DNA of 64,000 bases from Streptomyces sp. ISL-43 (GCF_018614195.1 NZ_JAGGOT010000064.1:20650-84649); one strand, 5' to 3'; shown: positions 10,086-17,590, counted from the first letter of the stretch. Notes: generated from the letters alone by a model not told the origin. Program-made: numbers and translations.

Positions 10086-10091
10086 TAGAAT
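10086..10091 (+). promoter_or_regulatory. Candidate -10 element of a leaderless transcript
   Basis: TAGAAT lies 7 bp before the ATG of the seven-codon mini-ORF, so transcription would start at or next to that ATG. No good -35 hexamer is present at the standard 16-18 bp distance (TTGCGC is too close), so the call rests on the -10 and its position. Confidence 0.45.
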
Positions 10092-10098
10092 GACTCCC

Positions 10099-10122
10099 AT
10101 GGCAAATCTCCTCGCGGATTAG
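10099..10122 (+). CDS. Seven-codon leader ORF (MANLLAD) upstream of the ABC-F gene
   Basis: ATG GCA AAT CTC CTC GCG GAT TAG encodes MANLLAD. It begins directly downstream of a TAGAAT -10 sequence, so it could be read from a leaderless mRNA. It ends 62 bp before the GTG of a ribosome-binding ABC-F protein. Short leader peptides upstream of antibiotic-resistance ABC-F genes are known to sense stalled ribosomes. Whether this one is translated or regulatory is inference; an ATG-stop pair this short can occur by chance. Confidence 0.4.
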   Translation: MANLLAD

Positions 10123-10184
10123 CGGCGTCGAAGCATCGCGTCCTGCCCCCTTTCCGCCGTCCCGACCCGCCCTGGAGTATTTCC

Positions 10185-11783
10185 GTGATCACCGCCACCG
10201 GCATCGAGCTGCGCGCCGGCGCCCGCATCCTCATCGAGAACGCTTCCTTCCGCATCGCCAAGGGTGACCGCATCGGCCTCGTCGGCCGCAACGGAGCCGG
10301 CAAGACCACCCTCACCAAGTGCCTCGCGGGCGAGGGCCAGCCGGCCGCCGGCAGCATCGCCCGCTCGGGCGAGGTCGGCTACCTCCCGCAGGACCCGCGC
10401 ACCGGCGACCTCGACGTGCTGGCCAGCGACCGGATCCTGTCCGCGCGCGGTCTCGACGTGCTGCTCAAGAAGATGCGGATGAACGAGGAGCGCATCTCCT
10501 CCGGCTCCGGCGCCACCCGCGAGAAGGCGATGCGCCAGTACGAGCGCCAGGAGACCGAGTTCCTCACCAAGGGCGGATACGCCGCCGAGTCCGAGGCCGC
10601 GACCATCTCGGCCGCCCTCGGCCTGCCCGACCGGGTCCTCGGCCAGCCGCTGCACACCCTCTCCGGCGGTCAGCGCCGTCGTGTCGAGCTCGCCCGGATC
10701 CTCTTCTCGGACGCCGACACCCTGCTCCTCGACGAGCCGACCAACCACCTCGACGCCGACTCGATCGTGTGGCTGCGCGACTACCTGAAGACCTACCGCG
10801 GCGGCTTCATCGTGATCTCGCACGACGTCGACCTGGTCGAGACGGTCGTCAACAAGGTCTTCTACCTGGACGCCAACCGCTCCCAGATCGACGTCTACAA
10901 CATGGGCTGGAAGCTCTACCAGCAGCAGCGCGAGGCCGACGAGAAGCGCCGCAAGCGCGAGCGCCAGAACGCCGAGAAGAAGGCCGCGGCCCTGAACTCG
11001 CAGGCCGACAAGATGCGCGCCAAGGCCACCAAGACGGTCGCCGCGCAGAACATGGCCAAGCGCGCCGAGCGGCTGCTCTCCGGCCTGGAGGCCGTCCGCG
11101 TCTCCGACAAGGTCGCCAAGCTGCGCTTCCCGGACCCGGCGCCCTGCGGCAAGACCCCGCTGACCGCCGAGGGCCTGTCGAAGTCCTACGGCTCGCTGGA
11201 GATCTTCACCGACGTCGACCTGGCCATCGACAAGGGCTCCCGCGTCGTCATCCTCGGCCTCAACGGTGCCGGCAAGACCACGCTGCTGCGCCTGCTCTCG
11301 GGCACCGAGAAGCCGGACACCGGCACCGTCGTCCCCGGCCACGGCCTCAAGCTCGGCTACTACGCCCAGGAGCACGAGACCCTGGACCCGGAGCGCAGCG
11401 TCCTGGAGAACATGCGCTCCTCGGCGCCGGACCTGGACCTGGTCGCCGTACGCAAGACGCTCGGCTCGTTCCTCTTCTCCGGTGACGACGTGGACAAGCC
11501 GGCGGGCGTCCTGTCCGGCGGTGAGAAGACCCGGCTGGCCCTGGCGACCCTGGTCGTCTCCTCGGCGAACGTGCTGCTGCTCGACGAGCCCACGAACAAC
11601 CTCGACCCGGCCAGCCGCGAGGAGATCCTGGGCGCGCTGCGCACGTACAAGGGCGCGGTCATCCTCGTCACGCACGACGAGGGCGCCGTCGAGGCGCTGG
11701 AGCCGGAGCGGATCATCCTGCTCCCGGACGGCGTCGAGGACCTGTGGGGCCCGGACTACCGGGACCTCGTGTCGCTCGCCTGA
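10185..11783 (+). CDS. ABC-F family ATP-binding protein
   Basis: A 532-residue soluble protein with two ABC ATPase domains and no membrane segments, as in ABC-F translation factors such as EttA and Uup. Walker A motifs are GRNGAGKTT (34-42) and GLNGAGKTT (about 360). Signature motifs are LSGGQRRRVELAR and LSGGEKTRLALAT, and both Walker B regions read LLLDEPTNHLD / LLLDEPTNNLD. The 80-residue linker between them is very rich in Lys/Arg/Glu (QQQREADEKRRKRERQNAEK), the P-site tRNA interaction motif of the family. The start is GTG at 10185 (VITATGIELRAG). It probably acts on the ribosome; whether housekeeping or protective is not decided by sequence. Confidence 0.94.
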   Translation: MITATGIELRAGARILIENASFRIAKGDRIGLVGRNGAGKTTLTKCLAGEGQPAAGSIARSGEVGYLPQDPRTGDLDVLASDRILSARGLDVLLKKMRMNEERISSGSGATREKAMRQYERQETEFLTKGGYAAESEAATISAALGLPDRVLGQPLHTLSGGQRRRVELARILFSDADTLLLDEPTNHLDADSIVWLRDYLKTYRGGFIVISHDVDLVETVVNKVFYLDANRSQIDVYNMGWKLYQQQREADEKRRKRERQNAEKKAAALNSQADKMRAKATKTVAAQNMAKRAERLLSGLEAVRVSDKVAKLRFPDPAPCGKTPLTAEGLSKSYGSLEIFTDVDLAIDKGSRVVILGLNGAGKTTLLRLLSGTEKPDTGTVVPGHGLKLGYYAQEHETLDPERSVLENMRSSAPDLDLVAVRKTLGSFLFSGDDVDKPAGVLSGGEKTRLALATLVVSSANVLLLDEPTNNLDPASREEILGALRTYKGAVILVTHDEGAVEALEPERIILLPDGVEDLWGPDYRDLVSLA

Positions 11784-11820
11784 GCCGCTTCCGCTTCCGC
11801 TTCACCGTCCGCGCGGGGGT

Positions 11821-11859
11821 GATCCAGTTCCTTATGGATCATTCGGCTCAGGCGTGATC
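11821..11859. promoter_or_regulatory. Cluster of three GATC sites upstream of gbn
   Basis: GATC occurs at 11821, 11837 and 11856, with a fourth at 12114, inside the 373-bp region before gbn. By base composition about one would be expected in the whole region. Gbn is described as a GATC-binding nucleoid protein, so these could be autoregulatory sites. That is inference. Confidence 0.35.
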
Positions 11860-11906
11860 CATCATCTGAGTGAGACGGTCTCGTACCGTGCCGCGCTCGA
11901 CAACGG

Positions 11907-11940
11907 CCCCGGCCGCATCCCTACGGATGCGCGACCGGGG
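11907..11940 (+). terminator. Probable terminator of the ABC-F gene
   Basis: Nested inverted repeats, CCCCGG...CCGGGG around GCATCC-CTAC-GGATGC, are followed within 8 bases by GGTTTTCCC. The structure lies about 125 bp after the ABC-F stop. It could equally be a leader structure for gbn. Confidence 0.45.
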
Positions 11941-12156
11941 TCGCCGGTTTTCCCGATTCGGCCCCTGACCTGGTGATTCACCCCCGGGTTGCGGGAATGT
12001 GACGGAGGTCATGCAGCGGAAGAGGAGATTCCGTTCTGCTCGGGTGTCCACTCCGCGAGAAATGCCGTCGTACCGACCTTGCTGAATGGGTGGCCAGGAA
12101 GGCGGGGAGGGGTGATCATGAGAAGTCCAGAGCGCACTTCCCATGAGGAGGCACGG
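11941..12156 (+). other. Leader region of gbn
   Basis: About 215 bp between the hairpin and the gbn GTG. It contains one GATC (12114) and the gbn ribosome-binding site GAGGAGG (12145-12151). An in-frame open stretch continues upstream but carries atypical codons, so I do not extend the gene. No clear promoter was identified. Confidence 0.4.
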
Positions 12157-12378
12157 GTGGCCGAAACTCTGAAGAAGGGCAGCCGGGTAACCGGCGCCGC
12201 GCGCGACAAGCTCGCGGCAGACCTGAAGAAGAAGTACGACTCCGGTGCGAGTATCCGGGCGCTGGCCGAAGAGACCGGCCGGTCCTACGGATTCGTCCAT
12301 CGGATGCTCAGCGAGTCCGGAGTCACGTTGCGTGGTCGCGGAGGCGCGACGCGCGGCAAGAAGGCGGCTACGGCCTGA
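12157..12378 (+). CDS. gbn: Gbn-type GATC-binding nucleoid-associated protein
   Basis: A 73-residue very basic protein with a single helix-turn-helix (about residues 22-55: KKKYDSGASIRALAEETGRS then YGFVHRMLSESG) flanked by Lys/Arg-rich ends (ETLKKGSRV and RGKKAATA). Length and sequence match what I recall of S. coelicolor SCO1839, named Gbn, a small nucleoid-associated protein that binds GATC and influences sporulation timing. The GTG at 12157 has a strong GAGGAGG site 5 bp upstream and gives exactly 73 residues. It is monocistronic. GATC sites cluster upstream. Confidence 0.9.
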   Translation: MAETLKKGSRVTGAARDKLAADLKKKYDSGASIRALAEETGRSYGFVHRMLSESGVTLRGRGGATRGKKAATA

Positions 12379-12548
12379 CCATAGGTTCCGTTTGGTTCCG
12401 AAGGTTTTTCCGTACTCAGCTTCATCGGTTCCAGCTCAACCGTCTTCGGTGACCCCCGGTCGGCTACACGGCCGGCTGGGTGGTTACTGTGCAGTCACTT
12501 AGGCCGAGATCGCGGCCGACCGACCGCACAACCCACCGGAGGCATCAG

Positions 12549-13328
12549 ATGGCTCTGCTCGACAAGGACGGCGTACGGCTCACCGTCGACGAGACGGTCG
12601 CCACGGTGACATTGACCAATCCGGCCAAGCGAAACGCTCAATCCCCCGCGCTCTGGCGGGCGTTGACGGAGGCTGGACGGTCGTTGCCGGGCACCGTCCG
12701 GGTCGTCGTGCTGCGCGGCGAAGGCAAGTCCTTCTCCGCAGGGCTCGACCGGCAGGCATTCGCCCCCGAAGGCTTCGAGGGCGAGCCGTCCTTCCTTGAT
12801 CTGGCGCGCGGTTCGGAGGAACTGCTCGACTCCACCATCGCCGAGTACCAGGAAGCGTTCACCTGGTGGCGGCGCAACGACATCATCTCCGTGGCCGCCG
12901 TTCAGGGGCACGCGATCGGTGCCGGTTTCCAGCTTGCCCTCGCGTGCGATCTGCGCGTCGTCGCGGACGACGTGCAGTTCGCCATGCGCGAGACCGGGCT
13001 GGGCCTGGTCCCCGACCTCGGCGGCACCCAGCCGCTGACCTCACTGGTCGGCTACGCCCGCGCGCTCGAAATCTGCGCGACGGGCCGCTTCGTGCACGCG
13101 GAGGAGGCCGAACGGGTCGGCCTCGCGAACCTGGTCGTCCCGGCCGGCGAACTCGACGCGGCGGTCCAGGACCTCACCACGGCGCTACTGGCTCCGCCGC
13201 GGGACGCCGTGGTCGAGACGAAGGCGCTGCTGCGGGGTGCGGGGTCGCGTACGTACGACGACCAGCGCACGGCGGAACGCGCGGCCCAGGCCCGCCGCCT
13301 CCGCGACCTGGCGGGCGTCTCGGACTGA
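12549..13328 (+). CDS. Enoyl-CoA hydratase/isomerase (crotonase) family protein
   Basis: A 259-residue crotonase-fold protein acting on acyl-CoA thioesters. The oxyanion-hole segments are visible: GKSFSAGLD and GHAIGAGFQLALACDLRVV. Aligned with rat mitochondrial hydratase, the second catalytic Glu is present (RETGLGLVPDLGGTQ), but the first, normally in GGGCE, is Gln here (GAGFQ). That change argues against straightforward water addition and for an isomerase-like or altered reaction. Start ATG 12549 has CCGGAGGCATCAG upstream. Nothing adjacent fixes the pathway. Confidence 0.88.
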   Translation: MALLDKDGVRLTVDETVATVTLTNPAKRNAQSPALWRALTEAGRSLPGTVRVVVLRGEGKSFSAGLDRQAFAPEGFEGEPSFLDLARGSEELLDSTIAEYQEAFTWWRRNDIISVAAVQGHAIGAGFQLALACDLRVVADDVQFAMRETGLGLVPDLGGTQPLTSLVGYARALEICATGRFVHAEEAERVGLANLVVPAGELDAAVQDLTTALLAPPRDAVVETKALLRGAGSRTYDDQRTAERAAQARRLRDLAGVSD

Positions 13329-13356
13329 CCGAGGCCCCGGAGGGCCGGCCGCGGTC

Positions 13357-13374
13357 GTCCGCGGCGCCGCGGAC
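13357..13374 (+). terminator. GC-rich palindrome after the crotonase gene
   Basis: GTCCGCGGCGCCGCGGAC is a perfect 18-base palindrome, 29 bp past the stop. It could fold into a short hairpin and end the transcript, but the loop would be tight, so the call is tentative. Confidence 0.4.
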
Positions 13375-13527
13375 GAGCCTGCCCGGGTCCGCGTAGCGGG
13401 AGCGGGCCCCGTGGGGCGTGCGTGCGGCGGGTGGGGGAATGGAAGGGGCCGATCGGGGTAGTCCCGCGCGGTGAGGTGACGGGCGACTTACTGTGGTCGG
13501 GAGCCCAACCGCGCGAAGGGACCCGAT

Positions 13528-13962
13528 ATGACCGAATCCGCCACAGGCGGCAGCGCCGCCAAGCCCGCCGCCGACCGGGGCCGCACGAGCATCGCCGACG
13601 GGGTGGTCGAGAAGATCGCCGGCCTGGCCGCCCGCGAGGTGGTCGGCGTCCACGCCATGGGCAGCGGCAGCGGCCTGTCCCGTACCTTCGGCGCCGTCCG
13701 CGACCGCGTCCCCGGCGGGGCCAAGTCCTCCGTCAGCCGGGGCGTGAAGGCCGAGGTCGGCGAGGTGCAGACCGCCCTCGATCTGGAGATCGTCGTCGAA
13801 TACGGCGTGTCGATCCGCGACGTGGCCCGGGCCGTTCGTGAGAACGTCGTCTCCGCGGTGGAGCGGATGACCGGCCTGGAGGTCGTCGAGGTCAACATCG
13901 CGGTCAGCGACGTCAAGCTGCCCGACGAGGACGACGAGGAGCCGGAGTCCCGACTGCAGTAG
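13528..13962 (+). CDS. Asp23/Gls24 family envelope stress protein
   Basis: A 144-residue member of the Asp23/Gls24 (DUF322) family, soluble proteins that coat the inner face of the membrane through the AmaP anchor. The domain runs from about residue 20 (GRTSIADGVVEKIAGLAAREVVGVHAMG) to 135, with the conserved VERMTGLEVVEVNIAVSDV near the end. The acidic tail is PDEDDEEPESRLQ. It starts a five-gene same-strand cluster; the next gene begins 10 bp after its stop. Action at the envelope is inferred from Staphylococcus Asp23. Confidence 0.92.
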   Translation: MTESATGGSAAKPAADRGRTSIADGVVEKIAGLAAREVVGVHAMGSGSGLSRTFGAVRDRVPGGAKSSVSRGVKAEVGEVQTALDLEIVVEYGVSIRDVARAVRENVVSAVERMTGLEVVEVNIAVSDVKLPDEDDEEPESRLQ

Positions 13963-13972
13963 AGGAGCCCGC

Positions 13973-14200
13973 ATGAGCATGGCGGTCGTCGGCCTGGTGG
14001 CCGGCATGGCACTGGGGTTCGCCGGCTACTTCGGCGGCTTCGGGGCCTTCCTGCTGGTGGCGGCGCTCGGCGCCATCGGCTTCGTCGTCGGGCGGTTCCT
14101 CGACGGGGACCTGGAACCCGGCGACTTCTTCCGTCCCCGAGACCGGAACCGTGACCGCGACCGCGATCGCGACCACCGCGGCCGGGACCGGGACCGATGA
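13973..14200 (+). CDS. Small membrane protein with Arg-Asp repeat tail
   Basis: A 75-residue protein with two hydrophobic helices (about residues 3-20 and 23-43) similar to DUF2273-type proteins found beside asp23 genes. They are followed by an unusual tail of alternating charges (RPRDRNRDRDRDRDHRGRDR). Four bases overlap the next gene (ATGA at 14197-14200), so translation is coupled. The repeat tail is encoded by near-identical GAC CGC/CGT codons and may vary in length among strains. Function is unknown, presumably in the Asp23 membrane complex. Confidence 0.85.
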   Translation: MSMAVVGLVAGMALGFAGYFGGFGAFLLVAALGAIGFVVGRFLDGDLEPGDFFRPRDRNRDRDRDRDHRGRDRDR

Positions 14201-14559
14201 ACACGCCCAGGCCCGCCCCGCCCCGGGTGGCCGCCGCCGAGCGGGGTGCCACCCGTATCGTCGACCGGGTCGTGGCGAAGATCGCCGCCCAGGCAGCGCG
14301 CGAGGCGCTCGCCGGACAGGGCGCCGCCCCGCCGCACGCCACGGTCACCGTGCACCACGACATCGCCCGCGTCCGGGTGGTCCTGGAGCTGGCCTACCCC
14401 GCAGACCTCGCCGCCCAGTGCGCGGCCGTACGCCGCCAGGTCGCCCAGCGCGTCGAGGAGTACGCGGCGATGACCGTGCCCGAGGTCGACATCGACATCG
14501 AGCGGCTGCGCCCCGAGCGGGCCCGGCCCGCCGCCGGGCGGGACCGGCGGCTGCGGTGA
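14197..14559 (+). CDS. Second Asp23/Gls24 family protein
   Basis: A 120-residue paralogue of the first gene in the cluster. It has the same opening (RGATRIVDRVVAKIAAQAAREALAG), a central HATVTVHHDIARVRVVLELAYP strand region and the closing AAMTVPEVDIDIERL. It lacks the acidic tail and instead ends in Arg-rich residues. Start ATG 14197 overlaps the previous stop, and its own stop overlaps the next GTG (14556). Two Asp23 copies per operon are common in actinobacteria. Confidence 0.9.
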   Translation: MNTPRPAPPRVAAAERGATRIVDRVVAKIAAQAAREALAGQGAAPPHATVTVHHDIARVRVVLELAYPADLAAQCAAVRRQVAQRVEEYAAMTVPEVDIDIERLRPERARPAAGRDRRLR

Positions 14560-15086
14560 CCGCCCGGTTCCGCTCGCCCCGCCGGATCCCGGCCGCGGTG
14601 GCGGCGTTCGCCCTTCTGGCCGTTGCCGGGCTGTTCCTGTACGACCTGGCGGCGGTACGGGCCCACCGGCCCGGCATGGGCTGGCGACGCGAACTCGGCC
14701 GCGAACTGGAACGGCACACCCCGGCGGACCTCGGCGTCCTGATCGGCGGCGGCGTCCTCGCCGCGGCCGGGGCGGTGCTGCTGCTGTACGCCCTCACACC
14801 GGGCCTGCGCGGGATCCTGCCTATGCGCGCCGAACACCCCGAGGTCCGGGCCGGACTGGAACGCAAGGCCGCCGCGCAGGTGCTGCGCGACCGGGCGATG
14901 GAGGTGTCCGGGGTGCGGTCGGTGCGGGTCACGGTGGGCCGGACCCACATCGGGGTCCGGGCCGTGTCCCACTTCCGCGAACTGGACGAGGTACGGGCCG
15001 ACCTGGACGCGGTGCTGGCCGTCGGGACCGAGGAGCTGGGCCTGGCGCACGAGCTGCGGCCGAGGGTACGGGTGAACCGGCGGTGA
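14556..15086 (+). CDS. DUF6286-type membrane protein of the Asp23/AmaP cluster
   Basis: A 176-residue protein with two transmembrane helices (about 8-28 and 57-78) and a cytoplasmic C-terminal domain of about 90 residues (ERKAAAQVLRDRAMEVSGVRSVRVTVGRTHIGV...). That domain has the alternating beta/alpha look of the Asp23 fold. I recall such proteins as DUF6286, always near asp23 and amaP genes. The GTG at 14556 overlaps the previous stop, and its stop overlaps the next GTG. A scaffold role is inferred. Confidence 0.85.
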   Translation: MTARFRSPRRIPAAVAAFALLAVAGLFLYDLAAVRAHRPGMGWRRELGRELERHTPADLGVLIGGGVLAAAGAVLLLYALTPGLRGILPMRAEHPEVRAGLERKAAAQVLRDRAMEVSGVRSVRVTVGRTHIGVRAVSHFRELDEVRADLDAVLAVGTEELGLAHELRPRVRVNRR

Positions 15087-15628
15087 ACCTGGCCGTGGTG
15101 AACAGGATCCTGCTCGCGCTGCTCGGAGCGGCGCTGCTGGCGGCGGGGGCGCTGCTGCTGACCTCGTCCTGGCCGCTCGCGGGCCGACACGAGCCGCTGC
15201 TGACGGCACAGGAGCGCCGGGGCCTGCCGTGGTGGGCGGTGCTCGCCGTACTCGGCGTGTGCGTACTGCTGGCGCTGTGGTGGCTGCTGGCCCAACTGCG
15301 GCGCGCACGGCTGGCGGCGGTGCTGGTGGACACCGGCGACGGGGCCTTCGCGGTGCTGCGGGGCCGCGCCCTGGAGGAGGCCGTCGCGGCCGACGTACTG
15401 GACACCCTGGAGGGCGTGGCCCACTGCCGGGTCGCGCTGTGCGGGCGGCGCGGGGCCCCGGCCCTGCGGCTCGCGCTGGAACTGGAGCCGCACGCGGTGC
15501 CGGCCGACGCGCTGGCGGCGCTGGCGGGTCCGGTCCTGGGCCGCGCCCGCGCCTCGGCGGGGCTCTCCGCCCTGCCGACGGAGGCCCGCTTCCACGTCAC
15601 CCCTCACCGGGCGCGGCGGGTGACGTAG
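15083..15628 (+). CDS. amaP: AmaP-like alkaline-shock membrane anchor protein
   Basis: A 181-residue protein with two N-terminal transmembrane helices (about 5-27 and 50-70) separated by a short loop, then a cytoplasmic domain. This is the arrangement of AmaP, which tethers Asp23 to the membrane. The helical hairpin starts VNRILLALLGAALLAAGALLL, close to the family pattern. It closes the five-gene cluster and is followed 2 bp later by a hairpin shared with the convergent SDR gene. Start is GTG 15083, coupled to the previous stop. Confidence 0.85.
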   Translation: MNLAVVNRILLALLGAALLAAGALLLTSSWPLAGRHEPLLTAQERRGLPWWAVLAVLGVCVLLALWWLLAQLRRARLAAVLVDTGDGAFAVLRGRALEEAVAADVLDTLEGVAHCRVALCGRRGAPALRLALELEPHAVPADALAALAGPVLGRARASAGLSALPTEARFHVTPHRARRVT

Positions 15629-15630
15629 AC

Positions 15631-15661
15631 GGGCGACCCGGAAAGGGAGTACGGGCCGCCC
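15631..15661. terminator. Bidirectional hairpin between amaP and SDR
   Basis: GGGCGACCCG and CGGGCCGCCC pair with one mismatch around an 11-base loop, exactly filling the 35-bp gap between convergent genes. Confidence 0.7.
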
Positions 15662-15663
15662 GG

Positions 15664-16428
15664 TCAGAAGCCGTGGCGGAAGCCGCCGTCCACCGGGAGC
15701 ATGATCCCGGTCAGGTACGAGGCCGCGGGGGAGAGCAGGAACGCAGCCGTGCGGCCGAACTCCTCCGGGGTGCCGTAACGCCCCAGCGGGATCCGGGACT
15801 CGTGGCCGGTGCGGGCGGCGGCCGCGTCCCCGGACAGGGAGTCGAGCTCGCGGACCCGGTCGGTGTCGATGCGGGCGGGGAGCAGGCCGACCACGCGGAT
15901 GCCGCGCGGCCCCAGTTCCACCGAGAGGGACTTCGCGAAGCCGGCGAGGCCCGGGCGCAGGCCGTTGGAGATGGTGAGACCGGGGATCGGCTCGTGCACG
16001 GAGCCCGAGAGGACGAAGCCGACGACCCCGCCGTCGGAGAGCTCGGCGGCGGCCGCCCGCGCGAGGCGCACCGCGCCCAGGAAGACCGACTCGAACGCCG
16101 CCGTCCACTGCTCGTCGGTGCTGCCCGCCGCCGAGCCGGGAGCCGGGCCGCCCACGCTGATGAGGATGCCGTCGAAGCGGCCGAAGTGCTCGCGTGCCGC
16201 CTCGATGAGGCGGGAGGGTGCCTCGGGGTCGGAGTTGTCCGCGGCCACGCCGACCGCGTTCGGGCCCAGCGTCGCCGCCGCGGCCTCGGCGCGCGCCGCG
16301 TCCCGGCCGGTCAGCACCACCTTCGCGCCGTCGGTGGCCAGTTCGCGGGCGGAGGCGTAACCCAGGCCCCTGGTGGCGCCGGTGACGACGTAGACACGGT
16401 CCTTCAGTCCAAGATCCATGCCCGACAC
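15664..16428 (-). CDS. SDR-family protein with altered catalytic residues
   Basis: A 254-residue short-chain dehydrogenase/reductase fold with an intact cofactor motif TGATRGLG (about 18-25), NSDPEAP and ISVGG segments, and the normal C-terminus (YLTGIMLPVDGGFRHGF). The catalytic Tyr-x3-Lys is absent: the aligned segment reads ISNGLRPGLAGFAKSL, putting Ser where Tyr and Arg where Lys should be. A subgroup of SDRs shares this SNxxR pattern, so the change looks inherited rather than decay. It binds NAD(P) by prediction; catalytic ability and substrate are unknown. Confidence 0.88.
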   Translation of the reverse strand: MSGMDLGLKDRVYVVTGATRGLGYASARELATDGAKVVLTGRDAARAEAAAATLGPNAVGVAADNSDPEAPSRLIEAAREHFGRFDGILISVGGPAPGSAAGSTDEQWTAAFESVFLGAVRLARAAAAELSDGGVVGFVLSGSVHEPIPGLTISNGLRPGLAGFAKSLSVELGPRGIRVVGLLPARIDTDRVRELDSLSGDAAAARTGHESRIPLGRYGTPEEFGRTAAFLLSPAASYLTGIMLPVDGGFRHGF

Positions 16429-16429
16429 G

Positions 16430-17233
16430 CTACGCCGTCGGTGCGGGCTCCCGCTCCGAGGCGGCGGCCGCGGCGGCCGAGGCCGCCTCGCGGTCGCGCT
16501 TCTCGCGCCGCACGAGGACGATCCAGCCCACCGGCACCGCGAAGGTGAAGAGCCACCACTGCACGGCGTACGCCATGTGCGGCCCGATCGAGTCGTGGTC
16601 GGGTTCGGCGACCGGCTCCGGCTCGCCGTCGGCCGGGACGGGGGCGGTGAGTTCCAGGTACCCGCCGAGGACCGGCCTGCCCACGTACTCCGCCTGCTGC
16701 GCGCTGTTGATCAGCATCACCTGGCGGTCCGGCAGGCCCTTGCGGTCCTTGATGCCGCTGCCGCCGCTGGTCTCGTCGGCCTTCAGCCGCCCGGTCACCG
16801 TCACCTCGCCCGTGGGCGCGGCCGGCACGGGCGGGTAGGCGCGCGGGTCGTCGCCGCCCGCCACCCAGCCGCGGTTGACGAGCACCACCCGGCCGTCGGC
16901 CTGCACCAGCGGGGTCACGACGTGGACGCCGACCCTGTCGTCGTTCGAGGTGCGCATCCGTACGACGACCTCGTGCGCGGAGTCGTAGGTGCCGATGGCG
17001 GTCACGGCGCGCCAGTAGTCGGCGCGCGGGACGACGTGCCCGGGAGAGGTGACCTCGGTCATCGGGACCGCCTTCGCGCCCAGGTTGGCCGCGATCAGCT
17101 CGTTCTGCGCGACCCGGTGCTCGTGGCGGTGGAACTGCCAGAACCCCAGCTTGATCATCGCGGGGATGAGGACGAGGCCGATGAGGGTGAGGCACACCCA
17201 CTGCCGGGTCAGTACAAAGCGGTACACGCCCAC
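16430..17233 (-). CDS. SURF1 family cytochrome oxidase biogenesis protein
   Basis: A 267-residue SURF1 homologue, involved in assembling haem-copper oxidases. It shows the diagnostic layout: an N-terminal transmembrane helix (about 10-30, followed by LGFWQFHRHEHR), an outward-facing beta-rich domain with LVNRGWVAGG, and a C-terminal helix (YAVQWWLFTFAVPVGWIVLV) followed by a basic and Ala-rich tail. Only one base separates it from the SDR start, so the two are probably cotranscribed. Start ATG 17233. Confidence 0.95.
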   Translation of the reverse strand: MGVYRFVLTRQWVCLTLIGLVLIPAMIKLGFWQFHRHEHRVAQNELIAANLGAKAVPMTEVTSPGHVVPRADYWRAVTAIGTYDSAHEVVVRMRTSNDDRVGVHVVTPLVQADGRVVLVNRGWVAGGDDPRAYPPVPAAPTGEVTVTGRLKADETSGGSGIKDRKGLPDRQVMLINSAQQAEYVGRPVLGGYLELTAPVPADGEPEPVAEPDHDSIGPHMAYAVQWWLFTFAVPVGWIVLVRREKRDREAASAAAAAASEREPAPTA

Positions 17234-17356
17234 GACGGTACCCCCAGCGGCGAGGACCCCGGCGGCCGGGTGGCCGTCCGGGGCCGTGGAGGAGGCGGGG
17301 CGCGGTCCGGGGCGCGGTCCCGGAGCGGGTTCCCGCAGGGGTCCCCGGGAGTGCGG

Positions 17357-17590
17357 TCAGACGCGGTCGGTGATGCCCACCTTCCCTTCCGCGCGGGCGC
17401 AGTGCGCGCCACAGAACCACTGCCCCTCCACCTCGATGCCCTGGCCGATGATCTGGACCCGGCAGTGCTCACAGATGGGCGCCATGCGGTGAATGGCGCA
17501 GGAGAAGCAGTCGAAGACGTGCACGGCGCCTTGCGCGTGCACCTCGAAGGACATGCCGTAATCATTTCCGCAGACTTCACAACGTGCCAT
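17357..17590 (-). CDS. Small cysteine-rich zinc-ribbon protein
   Basis: A 77-residue protein with four CxxC-like knuckles: CEVCGNDYG, CFSCAIH, CEHC and CGAHC, all expected to bind zinc. The layout resembles the Prok-metallothionein/LIM-like small proteins common in Streptomyces. No partner is indicated by context; it lies between the DEDDh exonuclease and SURF1 on the same strand. Role unknown; possibly zinc buffering or protein-protein contact. Confidence 0.88.
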   Translation of the reverse strand: MARCEVCGNDYGMSFEVHAQGAVHVFDCFSCAIHRMAPICEHCRVQIIGQGIEVEGQWFCGAHCARAEGKVGITDRV

